DNA of 64,000 nucleotides from Rhizomys pruinosus. Lineage: Eukaryota; Chordata; Mammalia; Rodentia; Spalacidae. Under the pieces are notes generated by a model. It was not told the origin of the DNA and searched no databases. It worked only from the letters and a program-made list of their open reading frames with translations. How positions within the stretch are numbered: position 1 is the first letter of the stretch; each line of letters begins with the position of its first letter. The stretch lies in assembly GCA_009823505.1 (NCBI GenBank), contig VZQC01002907.1:1106254-1170253 (forward strand), in the 5' to 3' direction. Below are positions 25,208 to 36,712 of this stretch, piece after piece. The position numbers were made by a program, and so were the translations under genes.

Positions 25208-28200
25208 TGACATTCTTTATTGAAACTTTAATGTGATTCATACATAATTTTTCAGTCAATCTTAATTGCTATTGTACCTGCTTCTCCCTTGGCACCTTCC
25301 TTGCCTCTTCCCCCGGACTTCACACCTTCCGTCATTTCTGCTAGAGTCCATCGTGCCAAATTACTCTCCCCACTCGCCCCTCAGGGCCAGTTGCTCCCCT
25401 GATCTGGAGTCTGAGTCTCTTTTCTAAAGAAGGCCAGGTTTTCCTCACCTGAGCACCATCTGCTGCCAATATTTCCTCAACCAAGGTTGGGCTCTGCTAC
25501 CCATTTCTATAGTTCTGTGCCGGGTTTTGGTCCAGCTGAGCTTGCATGGGTCTTGTCCATCCTGATACTAATGCCATAGTATGAACAGGGCCTCAGGATT
25601 CATTTCTGTTTGGTCTTGTATCACCTCCCTGGCTCTTCCCCCTCTTCCACAATGTTCCCCGAGCCCTGAGTGGATGAAGCTGAATATAGGCAGCCTGTCC
25701 ATGGAACCACACTCCGTAGACTCCTAATCTTCAGGCCCTTTTGGGTTCCTGGTCTCCTGTTGCATGGAGGAATTCCCTTAACAAGAGTTAATAAATAGTT
25801 AATGCGTTCTTGGGTCCTTGTTCTATAATGTCTTATGTGTAGAGGCTGCATTGTAGCTGTGTTGCCTAGGTATGAGCTATTCACAGACCATGTCTTTGTT
25901 TTGCCAGTTGTGGAACTCTATACTATTCTCATCTGGAGTAAAATAAGCTTCTTTTCTGAGTGGTGTCTGGGATAATTGTAAATATAAAGACACCTCTTTT
26001 AGTTAGTAAAATGTTACTTTAGCCTAGGGATGTATCTACCTTGTAGAATTGTCTAAGATTTATGACCTCTCCAGATATGTGCATCTGGCTCTGTTAACAA
26101 TGGTATACATGAATTTCCTTCCACTGAGTGGTCTTTAGGTCCAATTGGTTAGCCATTCATTTCCCCCAAGATAGAAGTGCTGCTCTAGTACTGATGTTGT
26201 ATGCTGTGCTGGTTATTGATGTGGATATTTGGTCTTGAGGCTGATGTTGGAATGTCTAGTGATGATGTCCCTTAGTGTCTTGCATAGTACTCTCCACAGC
26301 GACAAGGTGTTGGCTTCCAGGTCAGATGCAGCTCCATTGCTCAAGATTCAGTCTACAAAGTATGTCCTGTCTTCAGTGTGTTTTGTGAATAGATTGTTAG
26401 ACTAACATGATTCTCTCAGGTTTTTTACCTTATCAAGGCATTATTAATCTCTCCTCTCTCCCTTTACCTGTCTAGCCCCTTCTCCATGTCTTCTCCATTT
26501 AAAGTATCCCCATTTCTCCCTTAATACTGCTAGCTCCTATGACCCCACTTGTCTTGGGCTCCTTTTCCCCTACCTTATTCCTCCTTCTATAACCCTTCTA
26601 CTCCCCATTTAGATACCCTGATTTTATCCATTCCTCCCTTAGTAACACCATCACCTACTAGCCTTTTGTCTCAGGTTCCCTCTTTCCTTTACCTTCCTGG
26701 TTTCTGCAGTCACATCATGGTATATACTTACATATATGGATTTGGTGCTAGGATCCAAAAATGATGGACAACATATGTCATTTGTATTTCTGAGACTGTG
26801 TTACTTCACTTAGCATAACAGCTTCTAGTTCCATCCACTTACCTGCAAATTTCATGATGTCACCTTTCTTTACTACTACTTAGAACTCCATTGTGTAAAT
26901 GTACCACTCATTATCCACTCATCAGTTGAGGGACACTTGGGTGGCTTCCAGCTCTTTGCTACTGTGAAGAAAGCTGTGATAAACATGGTTGTGCATGTAT
27001 CTCTACAGTACAGTACGATGAGTCTTGTGAGTATATATCCAGGAGTGATATGACTGGGTCAAATAGTAGGTTCATTTTTATCCTTTTAAGAGTTTTTCAC
27101 ACTACTTTCTATAGAGGTTGCACTGGTGTGCAATCCCACCAGCAGTGAATGAGTGTTCCTCTTCCCACAACTTCTCTAAAATTTGGTATCTTTTGTTTTC
27201 TTGATCATAGCCAGTTTTACAGGGGTAAGATGAAATCTTAAAGTGGTTTAATTTGCATTTCCTTAATTACTAATGATGCCGAACGCTTTTTAAGATGTTT
27301 TATAGTCTTCTTTACTTCTTCTCTTGAGAAGTATCTGTTCAGATCTTTAGAGTACCTTTTAATTGAGTTTTTAATTTTTTGAGTAATTTATATATTCTCT
27401 GTCAGATGTATCACTGGTGAATATTTCTTCCCACTCCATGGGTTTTCTCTTCACTTCTTTGTTTTCTTTTGGTGTACAGAAGCTTTTTAATTTAATGAGG
27501 TCCTAACTGTTGGTTGTTGACCTTATTTCCTGTGTAAATGCTGTCTGATTTAGAAAGTCTTTTCCCACACCTATCTTGTAGGCTACTTACTGATAGTGTT
27601 TTCTTCTAATCCATTCTACTAGTGTATGCCTCTTGACTGGAGATTTCAGTCCGTTGAAAAGTTATTATTGAGAGGTGAATATTGCTTCCCATCATTTTAG
27701 TTTCTATTTGCATTCTTGGTCTAGGTTTCGATTTCCACAGTTATACATACCTTCATTGGCTACTTTCTCTTGCTGCTTGGGTATAGTTGTTCCTGTCTTC
27801 CACTCTTTGTATTGCTTCAAGTATTCTCTGAAGGGCTGATTTTCTGGACATGATTTCTTTCAGCCTATTTATGCCATGAAAGATTTTTCTTTCTCTTTCA
27901 AATATGATAGACATTTTTGCTGGGCAAAGTATTCTTGATTGGTATCTATAGTCATTTAGAACTGGTAATACTTTGGTCGAAGCTCTTCTGGCTTTCATTG
28001 ATTGCATTGAAAAGTCAGCTGTAATTCTGATGGGTTTTCCTTTATATGTGACTTATTGTTTTTGTTTTGCAGCTTTCAGTGTTCTCTTTGTTTTGAATAT
28101 CTAGTGTTTTTACTATGATATAGTATGGGGACTTTCTTTTCTGGTCCTGTCTATTTGGTGCTTTATGTGATTTTTGTATTTGTATCAGCATGCCTTTCCT

Positions 28201-29260
28201 TTATTCGCAGAGATTTTATTCTATAAGTCTGTTGAAGATCTGGTCAATACCATTATCCTGAGATTCTTCTCCTTCCTGTATGCCTATGATGCATAGGTTT
28301 GGTCTTTTCATGATGTACTTCATTTCCTGATTATTCCATTCCTGTGCTTCTTAAAATTTTTCATAATCTTTGCTTGAGTGTTCTAATTATTCCACTTTAT
28401 CTTTCAGTCTTGATATTCAATTTTCTATTCAATTGCTTCTTGTTATTGAGGCTTTTTCTTATCCTTTCCAGGTGGCTTATCAAGTGTTGCACTTCCTTTT
28501 TCATTTCAGCCTGCGAATTATTCAGTATTTCTATCTCTTTTCTGAATTCAGTCTGAAGTTTATCATTATCTTCTTTTAGTTTATCCCTATCTTCTTTCAG
28601 TTCTTTTATTTCTTTGTGTATTCTTCAGATTCCTTGAATTCTTTGATCATGTCTATGATAGTTCTTTTAAGGTCTGTTTCCTGGGTTACCTCTAGGGGGT
28701 CCTCATTGTAGCCCTCTTCTACAGGATTGGTAGTGTTTAGTGGAGATATATTATTTGGGTTTTTCATGTTATTATTTTTTCATTGTGCTTTTGGCATGTG
28801 GACTTCGTTTGTTGTTTGTGATTCTGGTATGAAACAAGTGTTTCTTTGTTGAACTGAAGAGTTAGTTTGCTTGTATTCTTCAGTTGCCTTTGTTGTCTTC
28901 TTATTAGGTATGAAAGGCTGGTTGGTCTAGGCTTTGTTTTTTCACTTCTGCTTTTGTACTGGAAGGACCAGCTAATTCTTGTCCAGCTAGTCAAGAGCTC
29001 CAGCTCTCCCAGGCTGTTTGCAAACCTCTGAATTTGGTTCCAAGGCAGGGAAGCCTAGTGTGGAATGAGGGAGGGGTCCAGGTGCTGAGCTAGGGATAGG
29101 AAGTCTGGAATGCTGCTGCCACAGTGCAGTGTGGGGCTTTCACCACAGAGCAGAGAGCAGCCTCATGCACTCATTGAGAGAGTGGAACCCACAAAACTAC
29201 CTCACTGCATGAAGTACACCTACCAGCTTTCCAGGGCTGGCTGCAAAATCAAATTCTTTA
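25208..29260 (-). mobile_element. Old L1 with 5'UTR, ORF1 and a large ORF2 internal deletion
   Basis: Read on the minus strand: 5'UTR at about 28740-29260; an ORF1 remnant at about 27740-28740, with the coiled-coil region near 28350-28620 and the conserved CTD (CPAKMSIIFERERKIFHGIN, 27753-28007 frame); the start of ORF2 at about 27610-27735 (complement of 'tgactggagatttcagtccg', the [11 protein letters not shown] position); then a jump to the C-terminal part of ORF2 (26770-27600); then an unusually long 3'UTR (25208-26765). Nearly all of the endonuclease and RT is absent. All ORFs are broken. Confidence 0.8.
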
Positions 29261-29261
29261 A

Positions 29262-29443
29262 ATTTTATGTGTATTAATGTGCTTTCGTGTGGGTAATGCC
29301 ACATGCATGCAGGGCCCCTGGGGGGCAGAAGAGAATGTTGGATTCTCTGGAACTGCAGTGAGGGATTGTTGTTAGTTAGGTACTATGTGAGTCCTCTCTA
29401 AGAACAGCCAATGCTCTTAACTACTAAGCCATTTCTCCAGCCC
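29262..29443 (-). mobile_element. B2/B3-type SINE (older copy)
   Basis: Right end is the complement of the B2 head (ctactaagccatttctccagccc), the body is shortened and diverged, and the T-rich left end is its tail. The flanks 'aaattctttaa' (left) and 'aaattcttaat' (right) may be a degraded duplication. Confidence 0.8.
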
Positions 29444-29560
29444 TTAAATTCTTAATTTAATTTAATTGCTTTGGTATAGAAGGTTGCTATGAAATATAAT
29501 TGCATTTTCTGTTTCATTTTAATTTTGTCTTATTCTGTTCATCTTACCTCATTCATTTTG

Positions 29561-29672
29561 CTACAAGGATGGACTTAAACTTGCCATGTAGCCTGGCCTT
29601 AAACTTATGATCCTGGTTCTGCATCAGACTCCACAAAGTGGTGAGATTTCAGGCATACATCATCCTAGTAGG
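29561..29672 (-). mobile_element. Old B1-like SINE relic
   Basis: The text 'ttgccatgtagcctggccttaaact' and 'gagatttcaggcatacatcatcc' fits a diverged proto-B1 in reverse. Confidence 0.5.
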
Positions 29673-29747
29673 CCTTTTTCTTCCATTTTAATTGAAAAAT
29701 TTATTACCGATACATAATAACATCTCAAATGTTCTCAAAATCTTTTA

Positions 29748-30650
29748 TTTCATTATTTTTAAATGCATTGGCTGTTTAATTATGTTCTTGGTAAGAAATT
29801 TAGAACACCAATTTGTGAGGATACATGCCATCTGTCAGAATAGCCCTTGAGCTGAGGAACAGCTTTGATCTCTGGCAGAATGAGTGAGTCACAGACTTCT
29901 GGTCAACCATGTGATGCTCTATGGTCTCTGTGGTGAAGATCTCCGCCTTCCTGGTGCCTGGGTTTTTACTACTGCTTTTTTGCTAAGTGAGGTACAGGGG
30001 GATTTTCATATTGCTGATAATGACTTTAGTGGAGGTGACAATGACAAACTTCTGATGTGTCCTACACAGAGGAACTTTGTTGAACTCAAGAGGTGCAGTC
30101 ACCAGTAGCAAGCCACTGGCCAGCTCCTTCAGGAAAACTGCTCTCTTGCCCCTGTGGTGCCAGGTGAGGATGATCAAGACCGGCTGGTGTGATGCTGGTG
30201 TGCAGCCTTCTCACATGCTGACTGAAGGACTTTTCGCCATGGCTCTGCATCTTCGGAGGCCAGTCTTTAGTAATACCTAGGCATTTGTCAAAGCTTAAGG
30301 ATTGCCGCTATTCTCCCCAGCAACTGGTTTGTGACCGGCCTTCTCTTTTATCTTCTCCTTTCAACCGTGATTTAGAAGCCAAGATCTTCCTTTAGTACAG
30401 AGTCTTTCTGGATTACATAGCAGACCAGGGTATCTGCCAATTCCTCTAATCGGGAGAAGGTTTCGGCTGCAGCAAGGCTTCTCCTTCCTCAGATTTTTAA
30501 CTTTAGGGTCTCTCTTTTTAGTCTTGCCTGCAGCGGCACCGTGGCCAGCCTAGCAGGCTGTGGGTTTCTTCTTTGCAGCAGGATTCTCTGACTTTTCAAC
30601 TGCCATCTTGCAACATGGGAAAAAGAATGAAGATCCCAGTTTCCTGTCTG
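29748..30650 (-). pseudogene. RPL6: RPL6 processed pseudogene (ribosomal protein L6)
   Basis: A minus-strand retrocopy of the intronless RPL6 mRNA. The reading begins at an ATG at 30604-30606 (MAVEKSENPAAKKKP) and ends YPHKLVF-stop-like at 29800-29802. The clearest stretch is at 29983-30177, with [20 protein letters not shown] and [13 protein letters not shown], which match L6. Several in-frame stops (for example early after TAC, and after YLT) and frameshifts disable it. A 15-bp duplication tctcaaaatctttta at 29733-29747 and 30651-30665 shows L1-mediated insertion. A short 5'UTR is retained; the poly(A) is largely decayed. RPL6 is a large ribosomal subunit protein, and its processed copies are common in mammals. 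It is antisense to MALRD1. Confidence 0.95.
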
Positions 30651-30665
30651 TCTCAAAATCTTTTA

Positions 30666-31084
30666 ATTCTGCGCGGTGACAAAGATACAGTATAGCTGAT
30701 CGACATAATTAGTCAGTAGTTTGAAATCTAACAGGCTCATACTGCCCTAGATACACTTTCACTTTAAACACGCAGAGAACATATATTTAAAACAATGAAG
30801 ATTATATACTTAAACATTAAGCAGTTTCAAATTTGGGGGTGAATTACAGACAAATAGAGCATATGTTTTGAAATAGGCTGGAATCTATTATAAGACAAGA
30901 AAATGCCTATTGAGTCATTTTTAACAACATATGCTTTCCTTCACAAAACCATAATAAACTTAGTCTCTCTGAACCAGAGTCTGAAAATAATTCATAAGAA
31001 AACTGGTGGGTTTTGTTAAGATAATACTTAGAGACAATTTTCTAACCTTTAAGTCTCATTCAGAAATGAATTGGCTAGAAACAC
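30666..31084 (+). other. MALRD1 intron, nothing recognised
   Basis: AT-rich sequence between the RPL6 retrocopy and an L1. Confidence 0.4.
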
Positions 31085-33587
31085 AAATAAGTGAAAAAGT
31101 ACAAAAAGTTAAATGGGGAAACTACAGAAGCATTCCCCTTAAAGGTAGGAACTGGACAAGGCTTCCCCCTGTCACCACTCCTCTTCAATATAGTGCTTGA
31201 AACACTTGCTAGGGCAATAAGGCAAGAAAAGGAAATTAAAGGAGTACTAATTGGAAAAGAGGAAGTCAAGCTATCCCTTTTTGCTGATGATATGATTGTT
31301 TACTTAAGGGATGCTAAAACCTCCACCAGAAAACTCCTAGAAATGATTAAGAGCTTCAGTAAAGTGGCAGGATACAAAATTAACCTAGAAAAATCAGTAG
31401 TCTTTCTTTACACCAACAACAAGCAACTGAAGAAGGAATTCAAGGAGACCTTCCCACTCACAACAGCCTCAAAAACAATAAAATACCTAGGAACAAACCT
31501 AACCAAAGACACCAAAGATCTCTACGACAAAAATTTTAAACCCTTGAAGAAGGAAATTGAAGAAGACATCAGAAGATGAAAAAAACCTCCCATGCTCATG
31601 GATTGGGAAAATTAATATAAAACTGTCCATTCTATCCAAACTCTTGTATAGATTTAATGCAATCCCAATTAAAATCCCCAAGAGTTTCTTCACAGGCTTG
31701 GAAAAAAGTCCTTAATTTCATTTGGAAAAACAAAAGACCAAAAAAAACAAATAGCCAAAACAATCCTGAGTGAAAAGAGCAATACAGGAGGGATCTCCAT
31801 ACCAGACTTCAAACTATGCTACAGGGCTATAGTCATAAAAAACAGCTTGGTACTTTCAGAAAAACAGACCTGTTTACCAATGGAACAAAACTGAAGATGC
31901 AAACTTGAGCACATATAATTTCAGCCAATTATTTCTCCATATGAAGGAGATTTCCATGGAGACAAGAGGTAGGCATGGTGAATGTAACTCCATAAAGCTA
32001 ATGTTTGTGAGTGACTTAATGTGGGATCTGGGATTCTAATTGTTCCCTGATAGAGCTTTAAGTTCTCCAAACCATTTCTCCAGCTTCATATATATTCATG
32101 CTTTTTACTTGCTCTATTTTCCATTTTACTAGGCCAGAATGACAGTGTAATGATGATTACTCTGGTTTATAACATGCCTAAAGCCATTGTTAGACACTGT
32201 GATACATTGCTGACTTTTCCTTCATTACTATGCTATTTGCTCTTCTTGATTTATTTTTCCACTCCATGTAAACTTTCATGATCAGTTGGTCAACATCCAT
32301 GATGTAACTTCTTGGTATTTCATTGGAAGTGCATTTAATGTAGAGAAGAACCTGGTTAAGAAGAGATACTGTCACTCTCCCAGGAAGAAACCTTCACCGG
32401 TCATACATCTGAGAGAACATTAACATCCAGAATATATAAAATACTCAAAAAACAAAGGAGTAAGTAAACAAATGACCCAATCAAATGATGGAGTAAAGAG
32501 CTGAACAGACACTTCACAAACAAAGAAGTAAAGATGGCTGAGAAACATCTTTAAAAGTGTTCAACATTGTTAGTAATTAGTAAATGCCAATTAAAACCAC
32601 TTTAAGATTTCATCTTACCCAGGTAAGACTGGCTATGATCAAGAAAACAAAAGACCAAATGCTGGAGAGGTTGTGGAGAAAGGGGAACACTCATTCACTG
32701 CTGGTGGGAATGCAAATTTGTGCAACCCCTATGGAAAGCAGTGTGGAGAACTCATCCCAGACTCAAAATGAACCTACTACCTGACCCAGTCATACCACTC
32801 CTGGGAATATACCCACAAGATTTATCCTATTGTAGATACATGCACAGCCATGTTTACTGCAGCTCTCTTCACAATAGCAAGGAATTGGAAGTAACCCAGG
32901 TTGAAGAAAATGTGGTACATCTACACAATGGAGTTCTATGCAGTGGTAACGAAAGATGACATCATGAACTTTGCAGGCAAATGGATGGAACTAGAAGCTT
33001 TTATGCTAAGTGAAGTAACACAGTCCCAGAAAAACAAATGACATCTGGCGTTCCCCATTTGTGGATCCTAGCACCAAATCCTTATTTGTAAGGCAAACTG
33101 AGTATTTTTATTTTTTTAGTAAATCTAATGCCTGGTGCTACCATAAAAAAGTAATTAAAACATACATCAACTTGCTACATAATTTAGAAATGTAAAGTAG
33201 TATTTCATTTTGCCTGCATGCAACTCTACTATAAAAAGGTAAATCCTTAAACATGTTTTGGAATTAGCCTATAGTTTATTTTCAGATGTCATAATTTTGG
33301 TATATGTGTGGAGTACATACATGCATACTTGGGAATAATATGAAATTAAAGGGAACAACAACAACAAAAGACTTGTTTAAAGAACTGACTAAAACAGTAA
33401 AATTCTGCCCAATACAGTAGACTTCTGCATTGAAAATTTTTTAAAAAGATTGAGAAAAAGATGCAAGACATGCATGGCAGAATGGATGACCTCTGGTGTG
33501 GTGGGGGGCATGGAAGTGGGAATGGGTCTAAATTCGATTAAGAAATTTGTATGAAATGTGCAAAAGTTCAATAAAAAATTAAGAAGA
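31085..33587 (+). mobile_element. Sense L1, 5' truncated, with an internal foreign block
   Basis: Starts in the RT region of ORF2. An open stretch of 162 codons (31091-31579) contains [20 protein letters not shown] and the catalytic [13 protein letters not shown]2 breaks after about 31579. At about 31945-32380 the L1 order is replaced by other sequence (see next entry), then ORF2 resumes at 'gaaaccttcac' and runs through the C-terminal region to about 33050. The 3'UTR ends in 'tcaataaaaaattaagaag'. Non-functional. Confidence 0.88.
31945..32380 (-). mobile_element. Non-collinear block inside the L1, partly an inverted older L1 fragment
   Basis: At about 32200-32370 the minus strand reads as diverged ORF2 (complement of 'gtttacatggagtggaaaaata', the KFIWRNK position), opposite to the surrounding L1. 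The left part, 31945-32190, was not recognised. It looks like a second, older L1 piece or a rearrangement that replaced the host segment. Confidence 0.5.
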
Positions 33588-33826
33588 GGGGCTGGAGAGA
33601 TGGCCTAGCGGTTGAGAGCGCCGACCACTCTTGCAGAGGACCTGGGTGCAATCCCCAGCACCCACATGGCGGCCAAGAACCATCTGAAACTCCAATTCCA
33701 GGAGAGCTCCAGTTCCAGGGGAATCCGATGCCCTCTTCTGACCTCCGTGGCACTGCACGACATGGGTGCCCAGACTTGCATGCAGGCAGTACATTCATAC
33801 ACATATAGAAATAAATAAAATTAATA
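33588..33826 (+). mobile_element. B2 SINE, long form, at the end of an L1
   Basis: Inserted exactly into the L1 tail. Duplication aaaaaattaagaaga at 33573-33587 and ending at 33841. Head ggggctggagagatggccta, good B box, duplicated 'ccaattccaggagagctccagttccagg' body summarised here, and A-rich tail. Confidence 0.92.
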
Positions 33827-33924
33827 AAAAAATTAAGAAGAAAAAGCACTGATACTGTTGCAGCGTTCTTTTTTATTTTTGCCCTGGAATATGGAAAGTG
33901 TTATCTTTTAATCTGTTATCATTT

Positions 33925-34090
33925 TCTTTCTTTTTTTTTTAATTTAATTTTTATTGTTGGTTTGTGCATTTCGTACATCATTTTCCAATTCAGATCAGGC
34001 ATATTTCCCTTTCCCTTCCCCCCCACTCCCACCCCATCCCAGATCATGTATTCTGCCATAACTGTCCTGCATCTTTCAGGTTTTTTTCTT
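33925..34090 (-). mobile_element. L1 3' end only
   Basis: T-rich left end, then 'gtgcatttcgtacatcat' and the polypyrimidine block near 34010-34040: an L1 3'UTR of the same type as at 23430-23580. A companion 3'UTR piece lies at 34597-34690, with an older L1 between them. Confidence 0.8.
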
Positions 34091-34850
34091 TCTTCACATT
34101 AATTAGTATATTAGTCTTACTTTCAAACTCCACTTCTTTCCTACTGTATAGGAAAGAGCTTGACTCTTATGTATTAATCTGATATCCTACAACCTTACTG
34201 GGATTGTTTTTAACACCAAGAATTGAAGTGAATGTTGATTCTTTTAGATATCTTTCACGAAGACTATCATGCCATATGTCAAAAAGGCAATTTTATTCTT
34301 TTTTAAATTTATTTTCAGTTTTGTTGCTGTGTTCTTTCTTGTATAATATTAAAGGAAGGAGAGGGAATATTCTTGCTTTGTTTCTGATATCCCCAGCAAT
34401 GCTAGCTATAGTGTTTTTGTGGAAACAGTTTTTATAAAGTTGGGGAGGTTTCCCTTTCTGTCCAGTTTACTGAAAGTCTTGGAGGTTTGTCAGATTTTTT
34501 CTCTCTATCACTTGATGTTATTACATGATTTATTTGAGTCTGCTAATGTGATAATCTACATTATGCAATGTTTAAGTGTATTCAGATATTTTCCCTTTAA
34601 TTTTATATTACTCTAAGATATGAATACATACCTTCCACCTATATACAGTAATTACAGTCTGAAAATAAGTGGTAGAAAATTAATTTTTATACATTACTAT
34701 ATTTGATATGCTCACAATTTCTTGAGAAATTTTGCACCTTTGATTTCTAAGAAAATGGGTAGAATCTTCCTAACATTTTCAGGTTTGTTTCTTCTTGCCA
34801 GAATTTTGACAAAATTAATTATTACACTTTTAGCTCAAAACCCCGATATG
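34090..34850 (-). mobile_element. Ancient L1 (L1M-like) ORF2 fragment
   Basis: The text 'gatatcctacaaccttactggg', 'ctatcatgccatatgtcaaa', 'gagggaatattcttgctttgtttctgatatcc' and 'ttaaagttggggaggtttccc'-like blocks follow the reverse complement of an old mammalian L1 RT region. A younger L1 3'UTR segment (34597-34690) interrupts it. Confidence 0.65.
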
Positions 34851-34986
34851 GATAGAGTCTAGGACTGGTTCCTACATTTCTAATCTTACTTGGGCCATCA
34901 GCTCCCTAAGGCATGTCTTCTTAATGACAATACAATAACAACAAAATACAAAAACAAGCTCCAGGTTGATAAGGCTATAAACTTTC

Positions 34987-35218
34987 TTTTTTTGTTTTTT
35001 TAAATTTTATCTATTTTTGTATGTGTATGAATGTACTGTCTGCATGAAGGTTTGTGCACCCATATCGTGCAATACCGCGGAGGTCAGAAGAGGGTCTCAG
35101 ATTCCCCTGGAACTGAAGTTCTCCTGGAATTGGTGTTACAGACGGTTCTTAGCCACCATGTGGGTCCTCTGCAAGAGCAGTCGGTGCTCTTAATCGCTAG
35201 GCTATCTCTCCAGCCCCA
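34987..35218 (-). mobile_element. B2 SINE with target-site duplication
   Basis: Head at the right (ggctatctctccagcccc). The body has lost about 15 bp around the B box ('tgtgggtcctctgc' directly follows 'ccaccatg'). The 13-bp duplication gctataaactttc lies at 34974-34986 and 35219-35231. Confidence 0.92.
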
Positions 35219-35231
35219 GCTATAAACTTTC

Positions 35232-36136
35232 AAATGCAGGTACATGTCAAGTCTCTGCCTTTGTCAAGGAGTCCGGGTGTTTCAAAGACCATCAGAGATC
35301 ACTTATATGAAATCAAAATCAATGGGCTAGGAGTGTGCAGTCATCTTGGATAGGGAAAGGAGGAGGAAGAATATTTGATAATCAATATAGCAATCTTGGG
35401 CTCAAATGATCCTCCTGCCTCTCCTTCTTGAGTAACTGGCACTGTAGGGATGTACTATTAGTGACAGATGAAAGTTTTATTTGTGTGTATATATGTGCAT
35501 GGGTTTGTGTATAATATATGTATGTATGTACACATATGTATGAGGAGGTGTGTACACATTTAGGGAAGTTATCAGTGAAGAGTGTCTTCCTCAATTACCA
35601 CCCACCTTGTATTTTGAGATAAAATATCACACGTGTGTTGTTTGATTATAAATACTTATTCTACTGGCTAGAATGATGCTGAAAATACAATTACTTTATA
35701 TGACATGTCAATACAAAGTTAAACACTGCTGAAAATATTAGTCTTGGTCCACAGGCAATGGAAAAAATTTCATCTATTTAATTATTTTAGGGCAAAATAT
35801 GGCTGTGTATTTATTTGGGAATATGATTTCATTAAAATTTTAGTAAAGTTTTTAAAATAAACACTCACTTATTTCATCGGCAAATGATTATTGGTTATCT
35901 ATTATGTGCCAGGTTTTATTCTGGTTAATTGTAATAATGGAGTGAAAAGTAGACATTAATTTTCTATTCTTATTGAATTTCCTTTGTATTTGTAGTGGTG
36001 GAAATGAGAAGCATGGACTTAAAATAAGTAAAATAACAACATTTATAAAGTAAGTAATAAGAATAATTAAAGTAACACAGTAAGTGTTTTTATTATAGTG
36101 ATGGTGCTACTGTAAGAAATTAAAAAAAAAAAAAAC
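35232..36136 (+). other. MALRD1 intron; TG/TATG-rich tract near 35475-35555
   Basis: Mostly unique, with a TG/TATG-rich degraded microsatellite. The minus-strand frame at 35382-35594 covers that tract and is low complexity. Confidence 0.45.
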
Positions 36137-36300
36137 AGCTAGGTGTGGTGGCACATGCCTTTAATCCCAGCACTCAAGAGGCAGAGGCAGGTGGATCTCT
36201 GAGTTCAAGGCCAGTCTGGTCTACAGAGCAAGCTCCAGGCCAGCTGAGATTAAAGGGAGACCATGTCTCAAAAAAAAAAAAAAATACCAAAAAAAAAAGA
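36137..36300 (+). mobile_element. B1 SINE with short target-site duplication
   Basis: B1 consensus from 'agctaggtgtggtggcacatgcc' to 'gaccatgtctcaaaaa', with the family tail 'aaataccaaaaaaa'. The duplication agaaattaaa lies just left of the element and at about 36304-36313. Confidence 0.92.
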
Positions 36301-36482
36301 GAAAGAAATTAAATAGGGGCATATCATAAGTATATATAGTAGATTTTAAAATTGAATCATGTAGCCATCTTAGTTCTCATTGAGAAATTTTTGGAATAAA
36401 AATGACAGTGTTTAAAAAAATGACAGTGTTTGATCATACCAACTGAATACATGTTAGACTTATCACCTTGTCTGCAATCATA

Positions 36483-36712
36483 ACATTTTCCTATATTTAT
36501 TTCGAGTGTATGTGTATGAATGTTTGTATATGTGTACATCATCTGTGTGAGTGCTGTGGCATAATGCCACAGTGCCCAGTGGTGTGGAGGTCAGAGTTCA
36601 ACTTGTGGAGTTATTTTTTCTCTTTCCACCATGTGGAACCTGGGGATTGACTCAAGTTCCTAGGTTTGGTGACAAATTGCTTCACCTGCTGGGCCATTTC
36701 TCATGCACCCCT
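36483..36712 (-). mobile_element. Old rodent SINE (B3/B2-related)
   Basis: The complement of a SINE head is seen as 'cttcacctgctgggccatttctc', preceded by 'tccaccatgtggaacctggggattgactcaag'. The order is that of a B3-like rodent SINE. Exact subfamily uncertain. Confidence 0.6.

Noticed and set aside
31091..31579. 162-codon RT frame as a functional reverse transcriptase
   Set aside because: Although LFADD is kept, it is a 5' truncated L1 remnant with stops downstream and no endonuclease domain.
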